A stretch of DNA of 27,815 bases from CAZSHX01 sp964606895. Lineage in GTDB: Bacteria > Bacteroidota > Ignavibacteria > Kapaibacteriales > UBA2268. The stretch covers positions 1-27,815 of the forward strand of contig CAZSHX010000067.1 of assembly GCA_964606895.1 (NCBI GenBank), in the 5' to 3' direction. The notes under the pieces are model-generated. The model was not told where the DNA came from, did not search any database, and saw nothing but the letters and a program-made list of their open reading frames with translations. How positions within the stretch are numbered: the stretch's first letter is position 1; every line of letters starts with the position of its first letter. Positions 1-8,575 of the stretch are shown here, in pieces. A program made the translations under genes and the position numbers.

Positions 1-3
1 CTT

Positions 4-813
4 ATGATCCTTATAAATTATATAGTAAGGTTTATAATGAATCATAACACTAGAAGTATACAATCGGTTCTCAATCAGACATATACTAATTTTGAATTAA
101 TTATTATTGATGATGATTCTAAAGATAACACATTAGATATTGCTGATTCATTTAAAGACACAAGATTGAAGATAATCAAAAATGATAATAACCTCGGGCT
201 ACAAGGTAACTGGGACAAAGCACTTAGGCTTTGCAATGGCGAATATGTGAAGTTATTGCCGGCCGATGATACAATTTATTCGACATGCATCCAAAAACAA
301 TTCAACATATTTTGTTCTTTAGCAGATGAAAATTTACAGTTAGTGTGCTGCAATAGAGCTGTAATTGACAATAATGATAAAATAGTATTAAATCGAAAAT
401 CGGGATTTAAAGGAATAATCAAGTCAGAAAACGTTTTAAAATGGACAATAAGAAAAGGTACGAATTTATTCGGTGAACCAGGAGCTGTTTTACTTAAAAA
501 ATCGCATTGCATCAATGCAGGTGGCTTTTTATCAAATTATCAATTTTTAGCAGACTTGGATTGTTGGACTAGGATGCTTATTCTTGGTACAAGTAAAGTA
601 TATTTCATTGATGAAATTTTATGCACTTTTAGGGTTCACAAAAATTCTGCAAGTATTTTTTCCAAAAACAATCATCATATTGAATTTTCAAATTATATCA
701 GAGAATACAAACAAAATATTAATTTATCATGGTTTGATGAAACAATAGGCAAAACTAATGCAAGAATTAATGAATCAAAAAGAGCATTATTTTATAAATA
801 TTTTCTAAAATAA
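4..813 (+). CDS. Family 2 glycosyltransferase, N-terminus atypical or cut by window edge
   Basis: Cytosolic or membrane-associated GT-A fold transferase that moves a sugar from a nucleotide-sugar donor, probably for a surface polysaccharide. Visible GT2 features are SVLNQTYTNFELIIIDDDS (residues 21-39), the acidic DDD at 36-38 and LPADDT at 85-90, then a mixed alpha/beta C-terminal half ending near FRVHKNS. The usual first strand (a VSVIIPTYN-like motif) about 12 residues before SVLNQ is not recognisable. The frame is open to the window edge, so the gene may begin upstream, or translation may start at ATG 37, which gives an N-terminally short protein. Only 15 bases separate it from the YfhO-like gene, suggesting one transcript. 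The family is secure; donor, acceptor and start are not. Confidence 0.8.
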   Translation: MILINYIVRFIMNHNTRSIQSVLNQTYTNFELIIIDDDSKDNTLDIADSFKDTRLKIIKNDNNLGLQGNWDKALRLCNGEYVKLLPADDTIYSTCIQKQFNIFCSLADENLQLVCCNRAVIDNNDKIVLNRKSGFKGIIKSENVLKWTIRKGTNLFGEPGAVLLKKSHCINAGGFLSNYQFLADLDCWTRMLILGTSKVYFIDEILCTFRVHKNSASIFSKNNHHIEFSNYIREYKQNINLSWFDETIGKTNARINESKRALFYKYFLK

Positions 814-828
814 ATTTGAGTAGGACCT

Positions 829-3282
829 ATGAGAACAAAAAATTTAAAAAAAACATCTGCAAAAATCCCCAAAAGTGTTCCAATAAACAAAAATTCAAAA
901 TACAACTTAAATGATTTTTCCCAAAAGGTATTTTTCGGTCTGTTTTTAACCATTATGGCTTTTTCCTTGATTGCTATTTTTTTTGAATTTTTGATTTTCG
1001 ATAAGGTTTATCTTTTTAAAGATATTGGAAGCGATACAATAACTGGCTTCTGGCCTTTTTTTACAAACCATATTAAGTTAATTTTTTCAGAATTAATCCC
1101 GAAATGGTCATTCAATTCCGGGATGGGTGGCAACACATATCAGTTAATAAACATTGGGGAACCTTTTAATCTTCTCTTGTTGATTGGAATCGGTATAATG
1201 CCCTATATGTTTGTAATTGTGGAAGTCCTCAAATTTTTTGTTATTGGACTGTTATTTTACAAGTTACTTGATTTGAATTTAGAATCTGGTTATGTAGCTC
1301 TTTTTGGGGGTTTGACTTTTGCATTATCCGGTTACTTAATAATAGGCAGTGGATGGTACATGTTCACTTCTGATGCTTTTTTATTTGTATTGCTGTTGTT
1401 TTCGTTAGAACTTTACAACAAAAAAGGTAAGTGGTCTCTTATTCCTGTTCCTTTCCTCTTTGCCGCAACTTTTCAACCCTTTTACCTATATCTATTAACA
1501 ATTATAACGATAATCTACCTAATCATCATTTTTTCAAAAAAAGATGGTTTTTCGTTCAAAGAATTCTTTTTAACACTTATCAAAGTAGGGGGTTTAGCAT
1601 TGTTGGGAGTTGGGATTGGTGGTTTCATATTTTTCGGCAATCTCAACGTTTTACTTAATAGCCCGAGGGTTGGAGGTCAGGCCTCCTATTCTGCCATACT
1701 TACATCATTACCAATTTTTGCTTTTGGGGACTTGTCTCATAATTGCACTGCCGTATTGAGATTGTTTTCAAACGATATTTTAGGGAATGGTATATATTTC
1801 CAAGGTTGGCAAAACTATCTCGAAGCACCGGCATTTTATTGCGGCATTCTTGTTCTCTTGCTGGTTCCTCAATTTTTCGTTCTTATCAAAGGTAGAGTAA
1901 GATTTGTTCTTGGTGCAATTTTAGGAATATATATTCTAGGTGTAATTTTCCCTTACATTCGGCATTCTTTTTGGTTATTTGCAGGAGATTATTATAGGAC
2001 TTACTCACTTCACCTTATTTTTCTTTTGGTGTTTTGTGCGGCAAATTCTCTTGCATTTCTCAGCAAGAAAAGAACGAAACCTAACTTTAGTATATTGATT
2101 TCGACTGTTTTAGCCTTGTTCCTACTATTATTCTTTCTACCCATACCTCCAAATGTTTCTGTAAATTCAACTTTACAATATAGAATAGCTTTCATGATAA
2201 TATTATATGCTATATTATTATTTTTTATGCAATTTGACAAGTATAAATTTTTCATTCAGATTATTTTAATAATTTTGACAGTTAGTGAATTAATATATTT
2301 CGACCGTATATCACTAAATGATAGAAAAGTAGTTTCTTCTGAAGAACTCACTCAAAAAATCGGCTACAACGATTATACTGTTGATGCAGTTGAATATCTG
2401 AAAATGAAGGATAACACTTTTTATCGCATTGAGAAGGATTATACTTCTGGTTTAGCAATACATGGCAGTATGAATGATGGTATGATGCAAGATTATTACG
2501 GAACATCATCATATAATTCTTTCAACCAAAAGTACTATATAAGATTTTTGGGTGGAGTTAAAGTTTTAGACCCGCAGAACGAAGCTCAGACCAGATGGGC
2601 ACAGGGACTCCGCGGAAGACCAATTCTATTTTCTGTTATGAACGGGAAATATTTCTTTTCGAAAAATCCGCAATTGGATCTAACTCCTTACGGCTTTGAT
2701 TCAATTGCACAATTTTCTGATGTTAAAGTTCTTGGAAACAGGTATTTCCTTCCTTTTGGTTATAGTTATTCATCTTATATATCAAAAAGTGAATTCGAAA
2801 AACTTTCAACTTCACAAATGGATATTATCCTTCTCAGGAGTTTTGTTGCCGAAGATGAAGACCTTGCTAAGTTTGATGGTTTAATCGGATTAACTGCAAA
2901 GGATACTACGAGAGAAATATCTTATGTTGAAATTGATTCAATTACAAACTTGAAAAGAAAAGAATCATTGGCGATTTCCCATTTTGGTCAAAGTAAAATC
3001 AGCGGCATAATTAAGCTTGAAAGCAAAAAAATGATATTTTTCTCAATTCCTTACGACAAAGGCTGGACAGCGAAAGTGAATGGCGAAGAAAAAAAGCCGG
3101 AACTTGTTAATCTTGGTTTCATGGGTTTGGTTCTTGATAAGGGAGTATATAATATCGAATTGGAGTACAACCCACCTTATATGATTCATGGGATTCTCCT
3201 ATCGCTGGTGTCGGTTTGCATCTTTATCGGGCTGGTTTTTTGGGATGTGAGGAAGAAGAAAAATATTCAAATCACTCCATAA
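829..3282 (+). CDS. YfhO-family polytopic membrane protein (GT-C-like)
   Basis: Large integral membrane protein of 817 residues. A basic, Lys-rich N-terminus (1-35) is followed by many hydrophobic segments from about residue 36 to 490, a soluble region of about 250 residues, and a last membrane segment near 783-805. The region PYDKGWTAKVNGE (about 740) followed by a beta-rich stretch and the final helix is typical of the YfhO family, whose members are linked to glycosylation of cell-surface polymers such as teichoic acids in Firmicutes. In this Gram-negative setting a role in lipid-linked sugar transfer for a surface glycan is inferred from the adjacent glycosyltransferase. ATG 829 has a weak TAGGA ribosome-binding site. 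A strong hairpin terminator follows. Confidence 0.85.
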   Translation: MRTKNLKKTSAKIPKSVPINKNSKYNLNDFSQKVFFGLFLTIMAFSLIAIFFEFLIFDKVYLFKDIGSDTITGFWPFFTNHIKLIFSELIPKWSFNSGMGGNTYQLINIGEPFNLLLLIGIGIMPYMFVIVEVLKFFVIGLLFYKLLDLNLESGYVALFGGLTFALSGYLIIGSGWYMFTSDAFLFVLLLFSLELYNKKGKWSLIPVPFLFAATFQPFYLYLLTIITIIYLIIIFSKKDGFSFKEFFLTLIKVGGLALLGVGIGGFIFFGNLNVLLNSPRVGGQASYSAILTSLPIFAFGDLSHNCTAVLRLFSNDILGNGIYFQGWQNYLEAPAFYCGILVLLLVPQFFVLIKGRVRFVLGAILGIYILGVIFPYIRHSFWLFAGDYYRTYSLHLIFLLVFCAANSLAFLSKKRTKPNFSILISTVLALFLLLFFLPIPPNVSVNSTLQYRIAFMIILYAILLFFMQFDKYKFFIQIILIILTVSELIYFDRISLNDRKVVSSEELTQKIGYNDYTVDAVEYLKMKDNTFYRIEKDYTSGLAIHGSMNDGMMQDYYGTSSYNSFNQKYYIRFLGGVKVLDPQNEAQTRWAQGLRGRPILFSVMNGKYFFSKNPQLDLTPYGFDSIAQFSDVKVLGNRYFLPFGYSYSSYISKSEFEKLSTSQMDIILLRSFVAEDEDLAKFDGLIGLTAKDTTREISYVEIDSITNLKRKESLAISHFGQSKISGIIKLESKKMIFFSIPYDKGWTAKVNGEEKKPELVNLGFMGLVLDKGVYNIELEYNPPYMIHGILLSLVSVCIFIGLVFWDVRKKKNIQITP

Positions 3283-3298
3283 TCAAGTTTCTTTAATC

Positions 3299-3364
3299 CA
3301 TTTGCCTGAATTATTCAAAAAAGATGTTTTGATTAGTTCGGGTAAATGATTAATTTATTTTTTT
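3299..3364 (+). terminator. Long hairpin terminator after the YfhO-like gene
   Basis: Arms 3299-3320 and 3327-3348 pair over about 22 positions with three G-T wobbles and one mismatch, around a 6-base loop. A T-rich run follows to about 3364. The position 16 bases after the stop codon fits intrinsic termination of the glycosyltransferase/YfhO transcript and insulation of the next gene. Confidence 0.75.
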
Positions 3365-3388
3365 TAAAAACCAAAAATTGATATTATT

Positions 3389-4648
3389 ATGTATGCTAAT
3401 TTTGTAAATCAAAGAAATAATTACAAACTTGTCGAAAAGCTTATTACAGGCGACGAAAAGGACGAGAAATCACTCCTTCGTTCGCTTGTAACGGATATTG
3501 TTAACGAGCCTGCTTTCGAAATCACGGGCGGAAGAATCTGGGAAATAACTCCCGAACATGATTCCTACACTCTGCTTTACCAGTATGGTAATCTGGATAA
3601 AATTCCGGAAAATTATAAAATTCTGATTGACGAACAGCCGATACTTGCCAAACTTCCGAAACAAAAAGTGCTGTTGAACAAAGAAACCGATGCTTTGCTG
3701 GTGGCAAAGGGAATTCAGCTCTATTCGGTAATAGGTGTAGGAGATATGCTCACAGTTGATAAGCAAAAATATTACCAGTATGTTCTTGGCTTCAATGCAC
3801 CGGAAATCCTCCAGAGTTTTTACGAAACGCTTTCAATCATTAGCAGTGTGGCAAGTGCCGCTATCCGGAACTTGAAAACACGAGTAGAATCCGAAAGAAT
3901 CAGAAAAGATTTGATAAGTGCTTCCGAGATTCAGCGGAATCTTCTGCCGGAACATCAAATCCGTTTCCACGATTACGATATTTTCGGGGCTTGTCTGCCC
4001 GACAGCGACGTGGGCGGCGATTATTTCGACTATATAAAAAGCTCGGAAAACGAAGATGAACGGCTCGGTATTGTCATCAGTGATGCCGCAAGCAAAGGAC
4101 TCCCCGCGGCGATTCAATCCCTTTTTGTTTCGGGAGCAATCAGGATGGGACTGAGCTACTCAATTCGAATTTCGGATTTGCTGAGCAGGATGAACTCGCT
4201 TATCTTTGATACTTTTCTTTATGAACGCTTTGTAACTTTGTTCTACTGCGAGCTTACAGTTTCGTCGAACAGACTCGTGCTTTATGCAAATGCCGGGCAT
4301 TGTGCCCCGATTCATTATCATCCCGATATTGACCAGTTCAAACTGCTCGGACCGACAGGCGGATTTTTGGGAATCATGCCGATGCAGAAATTTGGGGTGG
4401 AAAATATCCGTATGCACGTCGGGGATATACTTTTGCTTTATACGGATGGAATATCCGAAGCTATGAACAAGAAAAACGAGCTTTTCGGCGAGCAGAGGAT
4501 GTTTGACATAATTAAGAAAAACAAAGACAAGTCAGCCAAAGAAATTTGCTATGCTTTGCTTGAAGAAGTCCAGAAATTTACAGTTGACTCCACTTATAAT
4601 GACGACCGAACCCTTGTTGTCGTCAAAAGGGACAGGAATGAATGTTAA
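3389..4648 (+). CDS. PP2C-type serine phosphatase, SpoIIE/RsbU family with N-terminal GAF-like region
   Basis: Cytosolic protein of 419 residues. Residues about 25-165 look like a GAF-type sensor, a short helical linker (165-190, RIRKDLISASEIQRNLLP) follows, and residues 190-415 form a SpoIIE/PP2C phosphatase domain. Metal-binding motifs are intact: VGGDYFDY (D211), SDAASKG (D232), YANAGH (300-304), LLYTDGISEA (D353) and NDDRTLVVV (D405/D406). Family members dephosphorylate anti-sigma-factor antagonists in partner-switching circuits. No anti-sigma kinase or STAS antagonist gene lies nearby, so its partner must be encoded elsewhere. ATG 3389 follows an AT-rich leader with no clear Shine-Dalgarno. 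It is transcribed alone, convergent with the M28 peptidase gene 52 bases away. Confidence 0.88.
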   Translation: MYANFVNQRNNYKLVEKLITGDEKDEKSLLRSLVTDIVNEPAFEITGGRIWEITPEHDSYTLLYQYGNLDKIPENYKILIDEQPILAKLPKQKVLLNKETDALLVAKGIQLYSVIGVGDMLTVDKQKYYQYVLGFNAPEILQSFYETLSIISSVASAAIRNLKTRVESERIRKDLISASEIQRNLLPEHQIRFHDYDIFGACLPDSDVGGDYFDYIKSSENEDERLGIVISDAASKGLPAAIQSLFVSGAIRMGLSYSIRISDLLSRMNSLIFDTFLYERFVTLFYCELTVSSNRLVLYANAGHCAPIHYHPDIDQFKLLGPTGGFLGIMPMQKFGVENIRMHVGDILLLYTDGISEAMNKKNELFGEQRMFDIIKKNKDKSAKEICYALLEEVQKFTVDSTYNDDRTLVVVKRDRNEC

Positions 4649-4700
4649 AGATTATGTGAAAAGGAATTATTGAATTATCCCCAACTACCAAACGACAATT

Positions 4701-6158
4701 TTACGGCAGGAAAAAATATCCTACCGAGAAAATAAAGGTTGAATTCATCCCTTTTCCAAAACCGGGGACATCGCGTTTGAAGAAATTGGAATAACCCGAT
4801 TTTCCCATGTAGGAAATATGAAAATTGAAGATATAAAATCCGAAACCGTACTGAAGTCCATAATCGGTTTTGCTGAAATTCTGCTTTTCCCAATCAATTT
4901 TTTTGCCGTCAAGCGTTCCTGATAATGCATAATTGAAGTATCCGCCAAATTGCAAATAGGCTCCCCCCATATCCTCATTTGTTGAAAGGACAAGACTTAA
5001 AGGAATATCTATGGTACTCAAGCGGATATTTCCACCTGAGCTTTTTGTTCCGTAATATGAATAATTCACTTCGGGCTTGATTCCAAATGATTTATAAACT
5101 TTAATAACTGAGAACAAACCGCCGCCAAATCCATAAAGAGACTTTGCAAGGAAAGGTCCGTCAGAAAAATTATGAAAGTTAGTGTTAAAGTTCAACGAAA
5201 CTCCCAGCCTTACAGGACCTTGTATTACCCGTACAGCTTCATGAGTTTTGGAAAATTCAAAATCCTTTTTAGCGGAAAGCTCAACTGTAGCATTGTAAAT
5301 TTGTTCGCATGCAAGAACCATTCCTTTGAAATCTATCGAATCGGCATCGTCTTCCGGTTTGTGATAAGGCGATTCCAGCCCGGTTGAAACATACATACAG
5401 CATATAGTACTGTCGTAAAAAGGACTTGTATCTGTTCTGTCCTTCCACAAAAAAGAGGATGGGATGAATTCAACAGGAAGACTGTCAATTTTCTTGATGT
5501 TATTCATGAATTCTGTGCCGCCATTAAAAGAACTGCATCCGCTGAAAGTAAGTTTTTTGCCTTTGTTCAAAGCACCAATCATATCAATACTAAGCATTGT
5601 CTTAACTTTTTTCAAATCAAGGGGAGGATGCTTAATAAAGTACTTACTGCCGATTAATCCTTGTTCTTCGGCATCGAAAGCAATAATCAGGATGCTTCGT
5701 TTGAGAAGATTTCTATTTTTAGCGAGTTTTCTGCCGATTTCGATAATTCCGCCTGTACCCGATGCATTATCGTCAGCCCCGTTATATACAATCTTTGTGC
5801 TGTCGTCCTTCATATACCAGCCGATATGGTCATAGTGGGCACCTAAAATTATATACTCATTTTTAAGAACTGAGTCGCTTCCCTCGATGACACCAATAAT
5901 ATTCTTACCATAATAGGGCGATTTAGGGAAAATTTGGAAAAATTCTTTTCCGAAAGGTTTGATTCCTGTATTTCTAAAATTTTCGGCAATATATTCGGAA
6001 ACCCTCTCCATAACTTTCGTTCCGCCATACCTGCCTTCGTTTGAATCAGCCGCCATGAAATAAACGTGCTTTTTCAGTGAATCTTCTGATATTTGGGAAA
6101 AAGAATCAGCTGCAACAAGGATGAAAACTATTGCTATTAAACTTAGAAATTTTGTCAT
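4701..6158 (-). CDS. Exported M28-family zinc aminopeptidase with C-terminal beta-barrel-like domain
   Basis: A signal peptide occupies residues 1-22 (ending SFSQ). The M28 catalytic domain spans about 25-300 with the di-zinc ligand set visible: GAHYDH (H108), NGADDNASG (D129/D130), FDAEEQG (E164 as base, E165), SIDMIG (D192) and SPYHKPEDD (H266). The family removes N-terminal residues from peptides in the periplasm or outside the cell. Residues about 310-485 are not part of M28. They are alternating polar/aromatic strands (ALSGTLDGKK, TDYGLQYGFGFYIFNFHISY) ending in a FSVGYFFLP-type terminal strand, like the small porin-like barrel domains of Bacteroidota. This suggests outer-membrane anchoring. 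It is divergently oriented from the gene at 6338 and convergent with the phosphatase gene. Confidence 0.88.
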   Translation of the reverse strand: MTKFLSLIAIVFILVAADSFSQISEDSLKKHVYFMAADSNEGRYGGTKVMERVSEYIAENFRNTGIKPFGKEFFQIFPKSPYYGKNIIGVIEGSDSVLKNEYIILGAHYDHIGWYMKDDSTKIVYNGADDNASGTGGIIEIGRKLAKNRNLLKRSILIIAFDAEEQGLIGSKYFIKHPPLDLKKVKTMLSIDMIGALNKGKKLTFSGCSSFNGGTEFMNNIKKIDSLPVEFIPSSFLWKDRTDTSPFYDSTICCMYVSTGLESPYHKPEDDADSIDFKGMVLACEQIYNATVELSAKKDFEFSKTHEAVRVIQGPVRLGVSLNFNTNFHNFSDGPFLAKSLYGFGGGLFSVIKVYKSFGIKPEVNYSYYGTKSSGGNIRLSTIDIPLSLVLSTNEDMGGAYLQFGGYFNYALSGTLDGKKIDWEKQNFSKTDYGLQYGFGFYIFNFHISYMGKSGYSNFFKRDVPGFGKGMNSTFIFSVGYFFLP

Positions 6159-6337
6159 ATAAATCTTTTACAATAAATGATACTCGTAAAAAAACAATTT
6201 ACTGATAATTCTCATTTTTTTCAATTCATTTTATGGGAATATAAATTTTATGTAATTTTTAAAAAGAATTTGCATAATAATTTCTTGACTAACGTCTTTT
6301 GATTCATATATTCAGTACACAAACAAAGGGGAAAAAT

Positions 6338-6703
6338 ATGCTCAAAATATCGCTAAAATCCGACCACTCGATGGAAGAAGTGTTTAAACACATTTTAGGC
6401 AGAATTAATGCAACAGGTATTGAATTTCAGGGCGACCTGAACTCAGGTAAATTCAAGCATAAAATCAGCATAGGTAATATCAAAGGCGAATACCGCATAA
6501 TGTCAGGAACAACGGGCAGTTTTTATTCGTTTGTTTTGTCTGTTCCAATTCCATTCGCAAAAGATGTCCTTTTTACACTCAAAAAAGATGGGAATATCTA
6601 CACTATTGAAGTGACTCAAAAACCCGGCTTTGTTTCAGAAAATCAAATCAAAGATGCAATTCTTGAATTGATTGCAGATGACGACTATTTCGAGTTGGCT
6701 TGA
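6338..6703 (+). CDS. Conserved-looking small cytosolic protein, unknown function
   Basis: 121 residues, no signal peptide and no membrane segment. ATG 6338 is preferred over the upstream in-frame TTG (6299) because AAAGGGG lies just before it. The N-terminus (MLKISLKSDHSMEEVFKHI) suggests a beta strand followed by a helix. The middle alternates strands with GEYRI and SVPIPFAKDV, and the C-terminus (VSENQIKDAILELIADD) is a helix. The overall pattern, with a GDxxxGKF-like turn, loosely recalls small lipid- or polyester-granule-associated families, but I cannot assign one. It stands alone, with a 363-base spacer after it. Confidence 0.7.
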   Translation: MLKISLKSDHSMEEVFKHILGRINATGIEFQGDLNSGKFKHKISIGNIKGEYRIMSGTTGSFYSFVLSVPIPFAKDVLFTLKKDGNIYTIEVTQKPGFVSENQIKDAILELIADDDYFELA

Positions 6704-6747
6704 TGTATATTTGGTGCTAATTGCAAGTTACACAAAATTTAACTTTC

Positions 6748-6819
6748 TTGTCATTCCCTCGAAAGAGGGAATCCATATATCCACTTGAAGTCCGGATTTT
6801 CGCATTTGGGTGATGACAA
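6748..6819. repeat. Short palindromic intergenic element with inverted ends
   Basis: The outer ends TTGTCAT (6748-6754) and ATGACAA (6813-6819) are inverted copies. Inside the left end is a perfect hairpin ATTCCCTC-GAAA-GAGGGAAT (6753-6772). The right half, GGATTTTCGCATTTGGGTGATGACA-like, looks like a decayed mirror image of the left half. This is the architecture of the widespread small extragenic TGTCATTCC...GGAATGACA repeats. It may be a non-autonomous mobile remnant. Confidence 0.6.
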
Positions 6820-7066
6820 AGTCTTTAGATGACCAATAAATTAGGATCAGGACAAGTACCCCTGCTTTACACATTATTAATATATCATTCTTACTATAAT
6901 TATTCTTTATACGAAAATTTAAATTTTTACTGATTTGAAGTTCAGAGAATTTTTAACCTATTTTCTGATTTCAATTTTACAAAAGTTTTACAATTTTATG
7001 ACAATCTTGATGTATATTGTGGATATTTTTGTTGTTGAAATTCGTTAATTATTTGGTAAAAATATT
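6820..7066. other. AT-rich spacer upstream of the lipoprotein operon
   Basis: No open reading frame of note. It contains an 8-base direct repeat TTTTACAA at 6975-6982 and 6986-6993 (11-base period, about one helical turn) and a TATTTTTG box at 7024-7031 that fits the Bacteroidota -7 consensus TAnnTTTG, 36 bases before the ATG at 7067. No convincing -33 TTTG box is seen, so this is only a candidate promoter region. Confidence 0.3.
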
Positions 7067-8563
7067 ATGTGGGTAAAAATAATTGCTTTTACGTTAATTC
7101 TTTCAATTATAAGCATCGGTTGCAAAACTACAAGCGACAAAACATTCAAAGAAGAAATTAGCGGTCCAAGCGAGAAAATCGTTGAAGCTATTATGGTTTC
7201 GGGAGATGTTATTCAATTTGACCGCGAAGGCGGCAAGTTTATTCCTGAATCAAACACAATTGTTGGCTTTACCAAATCAGGGACTCAGAAATCCTTACCT
7301 ATGGATGATGTCCTATATGTGAGAATCAGAAAAATTGACCCGATATTAACTACTCTCCTCGTTATTGGTGGTATTGCCACAGGAATTGGAGTTGTCGTTC
7401 TGATAATATTGCTCACCAAACAGAGTTGTCCTTTCATTTATTCGTTTGACGGGGAAAATTATGTATTTGATGCAGAACCTCTGGGTGGAGCAGTTACCGA
7501 AGGATTGACAAGAACCGAACTTTCAAAAATGAAGCACATCAAAGCCCTGGACGGTAAATATAAATTCATGATTTCAAACGAAGTGAACGAAACTCAGTAC
7601 GTTGATTTAATGAAGCTGGTTGTTGTGGACCACACTCCCGAAACGGAGATGATAGCTGATTATGAAGGCAATTTAACACAAGTAACAAATGTCATTAAAC
7701 CTACTTCGGCAAAAGACGAAAACGGCAGAGACCTGATGAAATTCTTGGATAAAAAAGACTTTGTCAACTGGATTTCCATTATGCCAAAAGATTCTTCTTT
7801 CAAAGGCAAAGACCTCAGAAATCATTTAACCTTTGAATTCCCAAAACCTAAATCGGCAAAATCTGCCAAACTGGTTTTTAATATCGGAACTTCCCAATGG
7901 GGTTCGAATATGATTCGCGAATTGCTTCAGCTTCGCGGAAACAAAGTGCAGGAATATTATGAGGATATAAATAAGAATAATGCTTACAAAAGAACTCAAA
8001 AATATTTCGAAAAAGAAGAAACTTATTACTTGAGTATAAACGTTAAAAGCGGCAATCAATGGATTAACAAAGGATGGATTCATGGTGCAGGTCCGCTTAT
8101 GATTGAAGACCGGATTCTGAATTTAGATTTATCGGATATCAAAGAAGAAAAACTTGTTATTAAGTTCAATCCGCCCATCGGTTTTTGGTCAATGGACTTT
8201 ATCGGTGTAACTTATGACGATTGCCCTCAGACTTATTCCGTAAGAGAACTGAATCCTGTCCTCGCAAGGGATGCCTCGGGCAACGATATTTCATCAATCC
8301 TTGATAAAATTGATAAAAAATATCAAACCATGCCTAATGTGGGCGACAGATATAATTTGGAATTTAATTCTATTCCCGAAAAGGCAGGCATGGCAAGAAC
8401 TATTTTCATGAAAACTAACGGATACTACGAACTGCATCTTGATACAGCCAAACCGAGCCGCCTGGATTTGCTGACGAAAATCGTTCTTACACCGTCGAAA
8501 ATAGTTGAATATTCTCTTGAAAAGTATCTTGAATGGCGAAATAACCCAACTGCAAAAAAATAA
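7067..8563 (+). CDS. Membrane-anchored lipoprotein of unknown function
   Basis: 498 residues. Residues 1-19 form a signal with a relaxed lipobox (IISIGC, lipidated Cys19). Residues 40-90 form a small beta module (VSGDVIQF ... DDVLYVRIRK), followed by a glycine-rich hydrophobic segment at 92-117 that could span the membrane. The rest (120-498) is soluble and starts with the recognisable block CPFIYSFDGENYVFDAEP and GGAVTEGLTRTELS, then NEVNETQYVD (171-180), a pattern seen in uncharacterised envelope proteins of several phyla. It is the first gene of a tight operon: 12 bases to the outer-membrane protein, which is 9 bases from the GNAT gene. A role in envelope assembly is possible, but nothing specific can be shown. 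Confidence 0.8.
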   Translation: MWVKIIAFTLILSIISIGCKTTSDKTFKEEISGPSEKIVEAIMVSGDVIQFDREGGKFIPESNTIVGFTKSGTQKSLPMDDVLYVRIRKIDPILTTLLVIGGIATGIGVVVLIILLTKQSCPFIYSFDGENYVFDAEPLGGAVTEGLTRTELSKMKHIKALDGKYKFMISNEVNETQYVDLMKLVVVDHTPETEMIADYEGNLTQVTNVIKPTSAKDENGRDLMKFLDKKDFVNWISIMPKDSSFKGKDLRNHLTFEFPKPKSAKSAKLVFNIGTSQWGSNMIRELLQLRGNKVQEYYEDINKNNAYKRTQKYFEKEETYYLSINVKSGNQWINKGWIHGAGPLMIEDRILNLDLSDIKEEKLVIKFNPPIGFWSMDFIGVTYDDCPQTYSVRELNPVLARDASGNDISSILDKIDKKYQTMPNVGDRYNLEFNSIPEKAGMARTIFMKTNGYYELHLDTAKPSRLDLLTKIVLTPSKIVEYSLEKYLEWRNNPTAKK

Positions 8564-8575
8564 GGAAGGTAATTT

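Noticed and set aside
3..47. Frameshift joining frame 3 (KVYNES) to the glycosyltransferase as its YN motif
   Set aside because: The residues before VYN are not hydrophobic as in the first GT2 strand, and the spacing to SVLNQ would be about two residues short. More likely the tail of an upstream gene.
5464..5835. 123-codon plus-strand open frame
   Set aside because: Antisense to the M28 catalytic domain; hydrophobic composition is a by-product of the opposite strand.
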